64,000 bases of DNA from Glossina fuscipes (taxonomy: Eukaryota; Arthropoda; Insecta; Diptera; Glossinidae). The notes below the pieces were generated by a model, which made no database searches, had not been told where the DNA came from, and saw only the letters and a program-made list of their open reading frames with translations. Every line of letters begins with the position of its first letter. Positions within the stretch are counted from its first letter, which is position 1. The stretch spans positions 41,915,292-41,979,291 of the forward strand of contig NW_023998414.1 in the NCBI RefSeq assembly GCF_014805625.2, written 5' to 3'. This document shows positions 62,723 to 64,000 of this stretch, in pieces. A program made the position numbers and the translations under genes.

Positions 62723-64000
62723 TGATCATTATCATCCTAAAATATTTGATGATAAATAAACTGCTCGGATTTTGTGGTAGTTAAGCAATTTAACAAAAGT
62801 TTAAATATGAACTCAATGATTGGGAACGATTATGATGACTGATGGCTTAATATAAGAATGATTGGTTAATTCAAGCGTTCATAATTCTGTAAGATTCATA
62901 AGTATTTATCAATTCCAATTCAATTTTTATAAGGAAAGTTGTTAAACAAAAAAACAAAAAAACATATCTATAAAAAGAAAAGTTTCCCTCCTATGTTATT
63001 TATAAGAAAATTCTTAGAATTCTTTGTCAACATTTTTGAGGTTCTTCTAAAATAACGCAAGATAACTCATGCATCCACAATTGAAATCGATTTATGCCTT
63101 TGAATTTTATTTACTTCTCGCCTTTTCTTGGTCCGTCTTGTTCGTAGCATTCATGCATTCAATTTAATTTCATGCTTTCAGCAATGCTCTTAAACCGTGT
63201 TTCGTGCGACGTTTTTATCATTCCTCGAAGCTACCTCAGAATTCAGTCTTTTTTTGCTTTAATTTACCATTGATTTCCGCGAAGGAAATCACAAACAGTC
63301 AAGTCTGTGTTGTTTATCGGATATTGTTTTTCGCGGCCTTGGCATATCTTGGCATTTGCTGCATTCTGCCAATGGTGACCGGCAAACGTTTAGTGCAATA
63401 CCGATTGGAAGGGCTTCTTCGCAATAACGGGGGCCATATGGCCGTTTTTATAAAAACACAGGAAGCATTGATTTCTTGATTTGGTCTGCATGCACGCTTA
63501 ACTTTTATGGGAATACGCTTCATTTTGGATCATTTTTGTCGGATTGAAAGCCTATATTTAACTTCCATTTACCATAATGATATCGTGTTGTCCTGTTGTC
63601 TTGTTTTATTTTTTTCGCGATATTTAACACATCAATCCCATCTCACATTCATCCACAAGCCACAGGTTCTTCTGCGACCTGGGAAATAGCACTGGCTAGA
63701 GTTAGATGTCTTTCGACTGTCCTCTTGAGCATAGCTTCAATGTTTTCGTTTGTTATGCCTGTACCTTGACGCGCCATAAATAATGATAAGATTATTTCGA
63801 GAAAAACAACATCTGCAGTGTTGCATTCTCGTTTCAAAATAGTCGTCAAAGTCTTGGAAGACACTTTAAAGAAATTTTTACACATAAAATTCGACCGCAG
63901 GATTCAAATAAAAATACGTTTCGTTGGAAAGCCCTATTTCAATTTTCATCCTAATAAGTTCGAACGAGAGCGACGATTGCGACGAGGGCGACGAGGGCGA

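Larger units (their letters stand above)
39564..64000 (-). other. Fas2: Fas2 5' intron, at least 24.4 kb to the window edge
   Basis: This region is upstream of the first recognised exon. It contains two mariner remnants (55.1 and 60.7 kb), a SINE at 51.4 kb, a second SINE-like copy at 44.9 kb and several dispersed repeats. The exon with the start codon and signal peptide was not firmly found. Fas2 of Drosophila also has a very large 5' intron, so the missing exon may lie beyond 64000. Confidence 0.65.

Noticed and set aside
62430..62784. Frames with repeated HV or CM dipeptides
   Set aside because: They arise from the GTGCAT hexamer and CAT microsatellites.
1..64000. CRISPR arrays, operons or bacterial-type systems
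   Set aside because: The sequence is clearly animal genomic DNA. No regularly spaced identical repeats with unique spacers are present.

Overview
The window looks like one very long, AT-rich stretch of a higher-fly (schizophoran dipteran) genome, lying entirely inside a single protein-coding gene on the minus strand: Fasciclin 2 (Fas2), the NCAM-type neural cell adhesion molecule. I recognise it from five Ig-like and two fibronectin III domains and from close agreement with the Drosophila protein as I know it. It is not Drosophila itself. The microsatellite load, huge introns and repeat families would suit a calyptrate fly such as a tsetse or a relative, but that is inference and only weakly held.

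The visible Fas2 exons, in transcript order (high to low coordinates), are 39389-39563, 27256-27419, 16281-16405, 14713-16203 and a terminal exon 14159-14584. All splice junctions carry GT/AG and the reading phases agree across each intron, giving 792 residues that start just after the signal peptide region. The exon with the start codon is not securely identified and probably lies in or beyond the 24 kb upstream of 39563. The last exon has two possible ends. If the GTGAGT donor at 14395-14400 is used, the transcript should splice to transmembrane and cytoplasmic exons, which I cannot find and which probably lie below position 1. If it is ignored, the frame stays open for about 80 more codons and ends in a hydrophobic tail, as in a GPI-anchored isoform.

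Everything else is intronic. Introns of 10.9 kb (16406-27255), 12.0 kb (27420-39388) and at least 24 kb (39564-64000) hold decayed mobile elements and simple repeats. These include three mariner-family transposon remnants (17.9, 55.1 and 60.7 kb), a tRNA-derived SINE with a perfect 10-bp target site duplication (51.4 kb), a second SINE copy apparently split by a LINE fragment (36.6 kb), and many scattered copies of two fly-type dispersed repeats. There are also numerous GA/CT, AT, CA and trinucleotide microsatellites. A 400-base assembly gap lies at 11223-11622. I found no convincing nested gene, tRNA, rRNA or CRISPR array.
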